Part shown: piece by piece, positions 50,951 to 58,918 of the stretch
Position numbering within the stretch: position 1 is the first letter of the stretch
Layout of the letters: each line of letters starts with the position of its first letter
Source: Oceanobacillus saliphilus
GTDB lineage: Bacteria; Bacillota; Bacilli; Bacillales; Amphibacillaceae
Length of the DNA: 64,000 bases
Direction: 5' to 3'
NCBI RefSeq assembly: GCF_023522835.1
Contig: NZ_JALCZU010000003.1
Span: 186,001-250,000 of the forward strand
The notes under the pieces: model-generated
Seen by the model: the letters and a program-made list of their open reading frames with translations, nothing else
The model's database searches: none
Told to the model about the DNA's origin: nothing
Position numbers and translations under genes: made by a program

Positions 50951-51778
50951 TTATTTCTGGATGAATACTTGATGTGGGTATGGGATTTCAATGTTTTGTT
51001 GGTCGAACACTTCTTTGATCCTTTTTTTCATGTCCCGTTCACATTCCCATTGAAGGCCGTTTTCAGTTTGGCCGACAATACGCAGGACAACATCTGAGGA
51101 TCCAAGACTTTGAACACCGATTGCATTTGGGCCATCTTTAAAGCGCTCATCTAGCTGAAATTCTGAACAAATGCTTTCGAGCACTTTGATTGCCTGGTCG
51201 ATATCCTCATCATAGCTGATGCCAATATCAACGAGTGCGCGCATATTTCCCCTGGAGTGATTCGCCACACCCTCGATATAACGGTTTGGCACATAATTAA
51301 GCGTACCATTAAAACTCCGGATTTTCGTTGTCCGCAGACCGATTTCCTCGACGACTCCATCATATCCTGCAGTTGTAACATAATCATCCACTTCGATTTG
51401 GCGTTCCAATAAAACGAAAAACCCTGTCACAATATCACTGACAAGTCCCTGTGCACCAAATGCAATTGCAAGTCCTACCACACCAGCACCAGCGATGATT
51501 GGGCCGATTTCTATGCCTAATGTCGTCAACAGCATGACAATCAAAATAAAAATCATGACATATGAAAATAAATTTACTAATAGTTTTTCCAGAGTTTTCA
51601 TCCGACCAGGCGACGTTTTCTGCCTTATAGATGCCTTGTTTAACGCTCTTTCGATAAGCTTTTTTCCGATAGGTACGATAATCGCATAAAGGATGAGCAG
51701 CAACATAACTTGACCGACAACTGGCAGAACGACTCCAAGTAAATCCCCTATCTCAAATGTATATCCAAAAATCTCCAT
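50951..51778 (-). CDS. Small-conductance mechanosensitive channel, MscS family
   Basis: A 275-residue MscS-type channel (YkuT-like). It has three N-terminal hydrophobic segments, the pore helix with the Gly/Ala pattern IIAGAGVVGLAIAFGAQGLV and FFVLLERQIEVDDYV, then the soluble beta and alpha/beta domains. It opens when membrane tension rises after osmotic downshift and releases solutes, matching the betaine/carnitine uptake system. GGAGAGG precedes ATG 51778; an upstream 20-codon extension lacks a site. Confidence 0.92.
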   Translation of the reverse strand: MEIFGYTFEIGDLLGVVLPVVGQVMLLLILYAIIVPIGKKLIERALNKASIRQKTSPGRMKTLEKLLVNLFSYVMIFILIVMLLTTLGIEIGPIIAGAGVVGLAIAFGAQGLVSDIVTGFFVLLERQIEVDDYVTTAGYDGVVEEIGLRTTKIRSFNGTLNYVPNRYIEGVANHSRGNMRALVDIGISYDEDIDQAIKVLESICSEFQLDERFKDGPNAIGVQSLGSSDVVLRIVGQTENGLQWECERDMKKRIKEVFDQQNIEIPYPHQVFIQK

Positions 51779-51890
51779 AATTCCTCTCCTTCCAACAATC
51801 CATGTACATATCGTATCGAAAATTGGAGAGGACATCAATTTTCGTCCTGTAGATGATTATAATTTTAACTAGAAGGAAATCTTTTATCGG

Positions 51891-52880
51891 CTACTGATTA
51901 GATTCATCTGCGGGGAAAACCACTCCGCCATCTATCCTTGCTGCCACCAAAACTTCCATAACAGATTGGGTATAATCTAACAATGCATAGCAGCGTTCAT
52001 AATCTTTTTCCTGATAAATCTTTTGAAATTCAGCAACTTCATAATAAAGTCGATTCGTTTTCGTCTGTGCGTTCAGCCGTATTTCCCGGTCACCAATCGA
52101 AATGATAATTTCCTGGCACCCATTGGCACCGTTAAGGACATTCAAATAACCTTTTTCTCCCTGAATCATTGCAAAGTTCATACTTTGCGAATCTTTGGCA
52201 CCAACACACTCCGCAATAAAATTAGGATATTTCATGACAGCTATACCAGAAGTATCAATACCATTTGGATGCTTATTCGCTGTATAGCTAATCTGTTCTG
52301 GCCTGCCAAAAAGATTCAACACAAAATGCAGGTTGTAAATATTAATATCCGCAAGTGCTCCACCCGAAAATTCAGGATTAAAGACATTCGGCGTTTCCCC
52401 ATTCATCAATTTCTCGTACCTGCTTGAAAATTGACTGTAATTGCATTGAACCATTTTGATTGGACCAAGACTCTCAAGATGCTTGCTAATTAACTTATAA
52501 TTTGGCATATGTATGGTTGAAATGGCTTCAAAAATCATTAACTGCTTTTCCTTAGCAAGCTCTGCCAATTGCTCAGCTTCCCGTACTGTTGATGTAAATG
52601 GTTTTTCGCAAATAACGTTTTTGCCATTTTTAAGGGCAAGGTGTGCATGTTCAAAATGCAGGCTGTTCGGTGATGCAATATACACAAAATCAATCGCCGT
52701 ATTTTCCATCATCTCATTCATGTCCGTGTATATAGCAGCGATGTCGAATTTATCCGCCAGCCGTTCAGCCGATTCCTCTTTCCGGGAGTACACTGCCACA
52801 CATTGTGTTCCATCAACCTCTTCCACCGCGGAAAGAAACAACTCCACAATACTCCCCGTTCCAATTGTCGCTATGTTCAT
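51891..52880 (-). CDS. Gfo/Idh/MocA-family oxidoreductase
   Basis: A 329-residue NAD(P)-dependent dehydrogenase: Rossmann start MNIATIGTGSIVELFLSAVE, the family CEKPFTSTV motif (NVICEKPFTST, around residue 88-98), and a C-terminal beta-sheet dimerisation domain with IYNLHFVLNLFG. The substrates of this family are mostly sugars and inositols; none can be inferred from context here. The next gene upstream (the M20 hydrolase, 80 nt away across a family B pair) suggests only loose linkage. GGAGTG precedes ATG 52880. Confidence 0.85.
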   Translation of the reverse strand: MNIATIGTGSIVELFLSAVEEVDGTQCVAVYSRKEESAERLADKFDIAAIYTDMNEMMENTAIDFVYIASPNSLHFEHAHLALKNGKNVICEKPFTSTVREAEQLAELAKEKQLMIFEAISTIHMPNYKLISKHLESLGPIKMVQCNYSQFSSRYEKLMNGETPNVFNPEFSGGALADINIYNLHFVLNLFGRPEQISYTANKHPNGIDTSGIAVMKYPNFIAECVGAKDSQSMNFAMIQGEKGYLNVLNGANGCQEIIISIGDREIRLNAQTKTNRLYYEVAEFQKIYQEKDYERCYALLDYTQSVMEVLVAARIDGGVVFPADESNQ

Positions 52881-52900
52881 CAATATTCACACTCCTAACG

Positions 52901-52960
52901 GAAGCGCGGGGACGGTTCTTCTGCTTCCAAAAGGAAGCATGAGAACCGTCCCCATGCTTC
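52901..52960. repeat. Family B inverted pair
   Basis: GGAAGCGCGGGGACGGTTC...GCTTCC and GGAAGCATGAGAACCGTCCC...CATGCTTC form a ~26-bp stem. It fills the gap between two minus-strand genes and its edge abuts the M20 gene's stop codon. Confidence 0.88.
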
Positions 52961-54088
52961 TCAAATTTTATACGTATTCATCACTGCTCTGTACAGAATA
53001 TCCACACCATTCATTAATGCCTTCTCATTGAATGTCATGTGCGGATGATGCAGTCCAGGTTGAAGGTCACAGCCCAATCCTAACATAGTAGCTTTCAGGG
53101 AAGGTTTTTCAATCGTGTAAAAATGGAAATCATCCCCACCTGGGGTAACTAGTGGCGGGGTCAGGTTTTCCTCACCGATTGTTTCTTTGATGGATTGACT
53201 CATAATTGAAATTGCTTCATCGTTTGTTTCAGCAGCGGCAATTCCACCAACAGATGTGATATCAATATCGACATCGTATAAATTTCGAATAGATTCAAAT
53301 ATACTGTTCACTTTCTTTTCCAATAAGTCTATTAATTTGTTATTTTGCGCCCGGAGATCCAGTGAAAAAGATGCGTTTCCCGGTATGATATTTGTATTTT
53401 TTCCACCAGCCTGGAACTTCGTCATTTTTACCGAATGGGGAACCCGCGGATCCAAATGAATTTGACTGATCATATTGACAATCTGAGCTCCAATCTCAAT
53501 CGCATTATGATTAAGATGCGGTCTCGCTCCATGAGCATCCTCCCCCTTAATGTCTGCACTGTACATTTTTGAAGCGCCATGGACGATGACTGGTGCCGCC
53601 TGTCCCATCTTTGTTTCCTGGGAAGGTCTCAGGTGAACACCAAACAAATAATCGACATTGTCTATCACTTGCTTCTCCACCATTTTGAGTGCGCCCGTAC
53701 CATTTTCTTCAGCAGGCTGAAAAATAAATTTAACTGCCACTTGATCAGCTATTTCCGGTGTTTGCTCAAGTTTCCACAAAACACCTAAAACCATAGCCAT
53801 ATGTGCATCATGACCACAGGAATGATTTGCCTGAAATTTACCATTGACTTCCTGCCATAAGGCATCCATATCCGCTCGTATTGCTACTATCGGAAGACCT
53901 TTATCAAAGCTTCCAAATTCTCCAATAACCCCTGTACAATCTTCAAAAACCGTTACATTGCAGCCACTTTTTTCTAGTAGATTTTTGATATATTTAGTAG
54001 TTTCAACCTCTTCCCAGCTGATTTCTGCATGATTATGTAAATAATGAAACGTATCATTTACTTTTTGTTCAATGGTGTTCCCCATCAT
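52961..54088 (-). CDS. M20-family amidohydrolase (N-acyl-amino-acid hydrolase type)
   Basis: A 375-residue M20D amidohydrolase: the metal-site motif SCGHDAHMAM (Cys91, His93, His96), PAEENGTGA (catalytic Glu around 126-127), AHGARPHLN in the dimerisation domain, GGDDFHFY and the C-terminal metal His in GLHHPHMTFNE. Such enzymes remove acyl groups from N-acylated amino acids or peptides. It overlaps the RpiR regulator by 4 nt and lies near the N-acylamino-acid racemase gene, so a role in D- to L-amino-acid conversion is likely (inference). The substrate could equally be a gamma-glutamyl or acetyl amide. Confidence 0.86.
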   Translation of the reverse strand: MMGNTIEQKVNDTFHYLHNHAEISWEEVETTKYIKNLLEKSGCNVTVFEDCTGVIGEFGSFDKGLPIVAIRADMDALWQEVNGKFQANHSCGHDAHMAMVLGVLWKLEQTPEIADQVAVKFIFQPAEENGTGALKMVEKQVIDNVDYLFGVHLRPSQETKMGQAAPVIVHGASKMYSADIKGEDAHGARPHLNHNAIEIGAQIVNMISQIHLDPRVPHSVKMTKFQAGGKNTNIIPGNASFSLDLRAQNNKLIDLLEKKVNSIFESIRNLYDVDIDITSVGGIAAAETNDEAISIMSQSIKETIGEENLTPPLVTPGGDDFHFYTIEKPSLKATMLGLGCDLQPGLHHPHMTFNEKALMNGVDILYRAVMNTYKI

Positions 54089-54915
54089 TCTTCGCCATCC
54101 TTTATAAAGTATTTGTAGGCGGGTTGTATTTTTCCGCGTTCCTCTGTGAGGTTAATTATTTCGAATAAGACCGAGTTGATTAAAGACATCGTTACAGGTC
54201 CTTTATTGAACAAGGTTTTGGATTCATGAACAGATAACGGAATAACAATGTCGGCATATTCCGTTACGGGAGATACCCAGGAATCTGTAATAGTAATTAC
54301 TTTAATTCCTTGCTTTTTTGCCTCTTCAGCCAGCCGGATTGTATCTAAGGCATAACGGAAGAAGGAGAATATAACAATGCATGATTTTTCAGGAAGTAAA
54401 TCCAGTAGACCTGCATCGCTCTCCGGACGATATAATGTTGCATTCCCTAGTATGAAATTTAAATTATACGAAAACCAATGTGCAAAAGCAAACGAATGAT
54501 AATAACCGGCAACAACTACCTTCCTGCTCGATATAATATGCTCGATCGCATCGTCTATAGCTTGTACATCGAGATTTTTCATATTCAGATTGATATTTCT
54601 CAAATCATCATTCATACTGTTTTCGTATTTATTGGCCATATCCTTATTTGATTTTACATCACTGTATACAGACTCGTTAAAATCAAGCAGATGCTGACGT
54701 ACTTCTTTCTGCAATTCACTAAAACCCTTGTAACCTATCGTATTACAGAAACGTATGACCATCGTTTCACTTACCCCTATGATTTCCCCTACTTTTTTTG
54801 CTGGATAAATTGCAAAAACAATAGGATCGGAAAGAATATAAGTTGCTACTTTTCTCATTCCTTTTGTGAGATCTGGCATCATTTCCTTTGTCTTCCCTAC
54901 ATAGTTTCCGCCCAT
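54085..54915 (-). CDS. RpiR-family transcriptional regulator
   Basis: A 276-residue regulator: N-terminal helix-turn-helix (about 34-75, KKVGEIIGVSETMVIRFCNT) and a C-terminal sugar-isomerase (SIS) domain (about 120-255, SSRKVVVAGYYHSFAFAHWF and VIFSFFRYALDTIRLAEEAK). RpiR proteins sense phosphosugars or amino sugars. It is encoded upstream of the M20 hydrolase and diverges from the racemase-like gene, so it probably controls both. The ATG follows a GGGTGAAAT-type site. Confidence 0.88.
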   Translation of the reverse strand: MGGNYVGKTKEMMPDLTKGMRKVATYILSDPIVFAIYPAKKVGEIIGVSETMVIRFCNTIGYKGFSELQKEVRQHLLDFNESVYSDVKSNKDMANKYENSMNDDLRNINLNMKNLDVQAIDDAIEHIISSRKVVVAGYYHSFAFAHWFSYNLNFILGNATLYRPESDAGLLDLLPEKSCIVIFSFFRYALDTIRLAEEAKKQGIKVITITDSWVSPVTEYADIVIPLSVHESKTLFNKGPVTMSLINSVLFEIINLTEERGKIQPAYKYFIKDGEE

Positions 54916-55096
54916 AATTTCACCCTTTTTGAAGTTTCTCCATTATTTGTTCTTGATTTGAAGTATAAACTTCATTATAATTTAGTGCAAGTTGGAAAAA
55001 TTGAAAATAATTATACCGTTTTGAGTACAAGCAATGAGTAAGATAAGAGTTTTAATGAATTGGGGACCAATGTAAAATAAGAAGGAGAATCTTTTA

Positions 55097-56203
55097 ATGA
55101 AATTAATCGAAATTAATGTTTATAAAGTCAATATGAAAATGAAGAATCCATTCACGACAAGCTTCGGAACCGAACATGATCGACTGTTTTTGTTAGTGGA
55201 AATCAAGGATGAAGCAGGAATTTCCGGTTGGGGCGAATGCGTCACCTCTGAGCAGCCTTTATATATAGAGGAATTTACAGAGTCCAGCTGGATAATGCTG
55301 AATAAATTCCTTATTCCACTAATAATCAACAAGGAATTTAATCATCCTGATGAATTGCAGGAAATTTTCAGTGTGTATAAACGAAATAACCTGGCAAAAT
55401 CGGCCCTTGATGCTGCACTATGGGATCTATATGCCAAGTCAAAAGGCATTACGTTGGCTGAGGCGTTAGGTGGTACGAAAACTTCCATTGAGGTAGGCAT
55501 CAGTTTGGGAATTGAAGAAAATATCGATAACCTGCTTGAGAATATTAGGCAAAAAACCGAAGAAGGTTACAAACGTATTAAAGTTAAGATCAAACCAGGT
55601 AAAGATGTGGAAGTAGTTAAAATCATTCGTAGCCATTTCCCGGATATTCCGTTAATGGTGGATGCAAATTCTGCATATACACTAAATGATATCGATACGT
55701 TAAAGAAATTGGACCAATTCAATCTAATGATGATCGAGCAGCCATTGACTGCGGGAGATCTCATTGACCATGCAAAATTGCAAAAGGAACTGAAAACTCC
55801 GATTTGTCTCGACGAAAGCATTCATTCCTATGATGATGCCCGAAAAGCAATCGAGATCGGCAGCGGTCGGATAATCAATTTGAAAATAGCAAGGGTCGGT
55901 GGATTATCACAAGCGAAAAGAATCCATGATTTATGTGAACAGGCCGGGATTCCGATGTGGTGTGGAGGCATGCTTGAGTCAGGGATCGGACGAGCGCATA
56001 ATATTGCCATCACTTCCTTGGCGAACTTTACCCTGCCAGGTGATACAGCTTCATCTTCAAGATATTGGCACAAGGATATCATTGAACCCGAAGTAGTTGC
56101 AGTGAACGGTAGTTTAGAACTCCCAACAAAACCCGGCATTGGCTATGACGTAAACCGTGAAGAAGTTAGGAAGCATACTATTGAAGTAAGGACTTTTAAT
56201 TAA
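55097..56203 (+). CDS. Enolase-superfamily N-succinylamino-acid racemase/o-succinylbenzoate synthase
   Basis: A 368-residue enzyme of the muconate-lactonising subgroup. The catalytic lysines Lys164 (in the IKVKIKPG motif, with Lys162) and Lys263 and the metal ligands Asp189, Glu214 and Asp239 occupy almost the same residue numbers as in the Amycolatopsis racemase/OSBS enzyme. N-succinylamino-acid racemases invert the alpha carbon of acylated amino acids; some also make o-succinylbenzoate. No menaquinone genes are nearby, but an M20 N-acyl hydrolase and regulator are, which favours the racemase role. AAGGAG precedes the ATG; a family B pair follows the stop. Confidence 0.88.
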   Translation: MKLIEINVYKVNMKMKNPFTTSFGTEHDRLFLLVEIKDEAGISGWGECVTSEQPLYIEEFTESSWIMLNKFLIPLIINKEFNHPDELQEIFSVYKRNNLAKSALDAALWDLYAKSKGITLAEALGGTKTSIEVGISLGIEENIDNLLENIRQKTEEGYKRIKVKIKPGKDVEVVKIIRSHFPDIPLMVDANSAYTLNDIDTLKKLDQFNLMMIEQPLTAGDLIDHAKLQKELKTPICLDESIHSYDDARKAIEIGSGRIINLKIARVGGLSQAKRIHDLCEQAGIPMWCGGMLESGIGRAHNIAITSLANFTLPGDTASSSRYWHKDIIEPEVVAVNGSLELPTKPGIGYDVNREEVRKHTIEVRTFN

Positions 56204-56207
56204 AAAA

Positions 56208-56268
56208 GAAGCGCGGGGACGGTTCTTCTGCTTCCAAAAGGGAAGCAAGAGAACCGTCCCCACGCTTA
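56208..56268. repeat. Family B inverted pair filling a convergent gap
   Basis: GAAGCGCGGGGACGGTTC...GCTTCC and GGAAGCAAGAGAACCGTCCC...CACGCTT face each other and fill the 62-bp gap between two convergent genes; the right arm overlaps the stop codon of the acyltransferase gene. Confidence 0.88.
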
Positions 56269-57012
56269 CACTTCTTTTTGTACCTTCACTGGTACTTTTT
56301 TTGGAACAAGCTCACCATTTACCACTTTAACTCTAGGTTTCTTTCTTTCAATTAATAAACCATTCTCTTTTCTTTCTTCTAATTGTTTTATGGCAATTTC
56401 AATATCGTCAAACTGAATTCCTTCCAAGGATTTCAATGTGTAATTCCACCATTTTAGTTCAAGTAATTTTTCTCTTATCTCTTTACTGAAACGATATTTA
56501 ATCTGCTTAGCTGGTACTCCACCTACAATCGCATAAGGTTCTACATCCTTATTCACAACAGCACCTGCAGCAATTACAGCGCCATCACCTATTGTGACGC
56601 CTTTAAGAACAGTGACATTCCCGCCTATCCAGACATCATTGCCGATAATGGGATTAGGTTTGCTGGCTATTTTCGGCACGGTAGTTTTAAAGTTTTTCGC
56701 CTCTTCCCAGGAACCGAAACCAAATGTCTCGCTATACTGGAAATCATGTGTACTTAAATAGTGAAGTGGGTGTTCACCCATTCCGATTGTAAATCCGGGG
56801 GCAAGATTACAAAATCTGCCGATAGATTTCACATTACGGATTACTCCTCCCCTTAGATTTGTGTAAGACCCTATAACTCCTGCAGAATGAATGAACGTAT
56901 TTCTTAACCTGACCGGGGGTTCAAATAAGACTTTGGATTTGCCCATCAAATTATCGACATCATCTATATATACACCCTTTGCAGATAAATGATCCTTTGA
57001 TACTTTTGGCAT
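56266..57012 (-). CDS. Hexapeptide-repeat acyltransferase (CatB/LbH type)
   Basis: A 248-residue left-handed beta-helix acyltransferase, with hexapeptide repeats from about residue 25 to 190 ([19 protein letters not shown], then [38 protein letters not shown]). It closes with the family [12 protein letters not shown], followed by a basic tail ([20 protein letters not shown]). Such enzymes O- or N-acetylate sugars and could modify the capsule made by the next cluster. ATG 57012 with TAGGAGTG is chosen. The stop abuts a family B repeat. Confidence 0.85.
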   Translation of the reverse strand: MPKVSKDHLSAKGVYIDDVDNLMGKSKVLFEPPVRLRNTFIHSAGVIGSYTNLRGGVIRNVKSIGRFCNLAPGFTIGMGEHPLHYLSTHDFQYSETFGFGSWEEAKNFKTTVPKIASKPNPIIGNDVWIGGNVTVLKGVTIGDGAVIAAGAVVNKDVEPYAIVGGVPAKQIKYRFSKEIREKLLELKWWNYTLKSLEGIQFDDIEIAIKQLEERKENGLLIERKKPRVKVVNGELVPKKVPVKVQKEV

Positions 57013-57289
57013 AACTGACACTCCTATAATTATTTTTTCAGGTTACATTAGAAAGTATAGTATTTAGGTATCAAGCCATTATTACATTGTTATTGAAAAT
57101 TATTTACCCAACTTTCACACCGATAAAATAAGTTCGAACGTTAGCTGGGTTAAACTCAGGAGAGTCACAAATATTGCCTTGCTCACTTACCAAGCAAGGG
57201 TGGTTTCGTGATTTTTGCTACTTTATAAGCCTCACAGTTTATGTAAAATGCGAAGTAACTTAATTAATTACAATTGGATTTGAATAAGC

Positions 57290-57440
57290 TGTGACGCGCG
57301 ATAGGTATCTTCGGCGACCGCTCGGGGAAATACACTGCGCGCATCCTAAGGCGGCTGGTGAGCCAACTTGCGCTAAAGCGCTGCGTTGTCTCACCTATGC
57401 CTTTCTTCCCGTAGGAGTCTCCGTGTATTTCCCCGAGCTT
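57290..57440. repeat. GC-rich dispersed element, type 1
   Basis: The ends CGCTCGGGGAAATACAC and GTGTATTTCCCCGAGC are inverted; inside lie GCGCGCATCCTAAGGCGGCT and GGTGAGCC/CTCACC. I recognise this kind of element from other Bacillaceae intergenic regions (recollection, not checked). Confidence 0.6.
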
Positions 57441-57489
57441 ATTTGAAGATTAGTCTCAATTACTGCCTGTGCAATAGCTAAAATAGCAA

Positions 57490-57665
57490 CACAGTTTTAC
57501 CAGTCCGGGTGAGCGGCGGGCGGTGACTCCTGCAGGAAAAGCACGTGTCCGAAGATCCGGCAGAGTGGTTTTCTCGAGGAGGCTGAGGCCGTTCCCTAAG
57601 GATGCGCATCCGCCCAGAGCGATCCCGGACGGCGGCAAGAGCACTCATCTCCAAGAATAAACTTA
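57490..57665. repeat. GC-rich dispersed element, type 2
   Basis: It begins GTCCGGGTGAGCGGCGGG, continues GTGACTCCTGCAGGAAAAGC, and ends CCCAGAGCGATCCCGGAC. It has GC-rich complementary ends (GTCCGGG/CCCGGAC). ORFs of 60-66 codons lie across it, but the base composition and repeats argue against a protein. Confidence 0.6.
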
Positions 57666-57801
57666 GGTTACGTCGCATTTTATATCAAATACAATGTAAG
57701 CCTAAGCCGAACAATTAATCCAAAGTCAACTTAAGCAGTGTCTCACATCCTCCTTACTTCTACCAAGGCTTGTTTGTCAATTTCACTCTCGGAAAGTTGA
57801 A

Positions 57802-58902
57802 TTATTTATTTATCCTTTCAATTGTCTCTTCCAAAGTTAATTTTTCTTTCGTATACGGATCTCTGTATTTTGGATATAAAATATAGGCACCTGCAAATAA
57901 TTCTTCAACACTTAACTTCCGTTTCCGCCTATCAATTGGCTGTCGATCATCTGTCAGTCCCCATCCGGAATAAAACGGGGCTCCTAATGTCGTAACAGGA
58001 ATATCCCTAAGCAGAGCCTCAAAACCAGAAAGCGACGTAATGGTATAAAGATGGTCTATAGTTTGAAAGGAATCAACCAGACTTAACGGTACTTCTATTA
58101 CATTAGCAAGATGCTTTATATCATTTGGGTCAGATTGTTTTTTTCTTCTGCCTGTCAGAACATCTGGATGTGGTTTATAAATGATTTCTGCATCGGGATT
58201 CTCTTTGCTTGCTATTAGAACCAAATCATTATTTGTCCACGGATGCATACTCCCCTTGAGAATGGACGCATCATCCTCAACCTGACCAACAACGAGAATT
58301 CTTTTCTTTGTCTTTGGTCCATATATCTCATCTATATTTTTCTTTTCAAGATGATTGTATTTACTTATACCAAGTTCTGTTAAAAGTTTTATGCCCTGTT
58401 CTGCCTGAGATAATAATGGCTTATCCTCTTTAAAATTGTAAGTGTTTAAAATATCTTCTAAATCACTGGGCTGGGATGAGTCAAAGTACATCCCCTTTTT
58501 GTCAATGCATAAGGAATATGGAGGCGTATGCATTGCCCCCAGTCCTTTCGATCGAACAAAGCCATCTTCCATTCTATAAACAGGGATATGATGTTTTTGG
58601 GCATACTTACATAATTCAGGATCGATATTAAAGCTCCATACAATAAAAACTTTGTTCTGATATTTTTCCAACTCAAATCGGAGAAACGTAAGCTTATAAT
58701 CAAAAGGAACAAAACGTAAATCATACCTTTCGAAAAAAGCTGACATATAAGGCTGTTTCCATTTCGATACGTGAAATAGAAAAGCTACAGGTTTATTACT
58801 CTTTTGAAGCGGTCTTATTTTCCAATAGACGATCGTCACGTAAGCTAAAAGCTTCTTTATCATTTTTTTAATTCTTTTTTTATAAGAGTCCATTATCTTC
58901 AT
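57802..58902 (-). CDS. KpsC-like capsule polysaccharide glycosyltransferase, single domain
   Basis: A 366-residue protein of the Capsule_synth/KpsC family, retaining beta-Kdo-type glycosyltransferases of Gram-negative capsule loci. A basic N-terminus (KKRIKKMIKKLLAYVT) may sit at the membrane. The family motifs are clear: YRMEDGFVRSKGLGAMHTPP, EIIYKPHPDVLTGRRKK, SLSGFEALLRD and FYSGWGLTDDRQ. ATG 58902 is preferred; an ATG at 58941 overlaps the upstream gene. It lies 17 nt after the tandem KpsC gene, and the same HP/GWGLTDDR motifs occur in each of its two halves. In Escherichia coli KpsC adds Kdo linker residues; the Gram-positive acceptor is unknown. Confidence 0.85.
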   Translation of the reverse strand: MKIMDSYKKRIKKMIKKLLAYVTIVYWKIRPLQKSNKPVAFLFHVSKWKQPYMSAFFERYDLRFVPFDYKLTFLRFELEKYQNKVFIVWSFNIDPELCKYAQKHHIPVYRMEDGFVRSKGLGAMHTPPYSLCIDKKGMYFDSSQPSDLEDILNTYNFKEDKPLLSQAEQGIKLLTELGISKYNHLEKKNIDEIYGPKTKKRILVVGQVEDDASILKGSMHPWTNNDLVLIASKENPDAEIIYKPHPDVLTGRRKKQSDPNDIKHLANVIEVPLSLVDSFQTIDHLYTITSLSGFEALLRDIPVTTLGAPFYSGWGLTDDRQPIDRRKRKLSVEELFAGAYILYPKYRDPYTKEKLTLEETIERINK

Positions 58903-58918
58903 CCATTTTATCCCGTTA

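Larger units (their letters stand above)
57013..57801. other. Long gene-free stretch with two GC-rich dispersed elements
   Basis: About 790 bp. The first part should hold the acyltransferase promoter, with an inverted pair around 57178-57205 (TTGCTCACTTACCAAGCAA-like). The GC-rich elements at 57290-57440 and 57490-57665 are not coding. The remainder is AT-rich and unremarkable. Confidence 0.6.

Noticed and set aside
55097-56203. Assigning the racemase-like gene as menC of menaquinone synthesis.
   Set aside because: No other men gene is nearby and an N-acyl hydrolase is; the family includes both activities, so the symbol was left blank.
36743-56268. Family B pairs as insertion-sequence ends.
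   Set aside because: No transposase lies between or beside them and no target duplications are evident; they are short inverted pairs in intergenic gaps.
57456-57678. ORFs of 62 and 66 codons across the GC-rich element.
   Set aside because: The composition is that of the repeat; no binding site and no protein signature.
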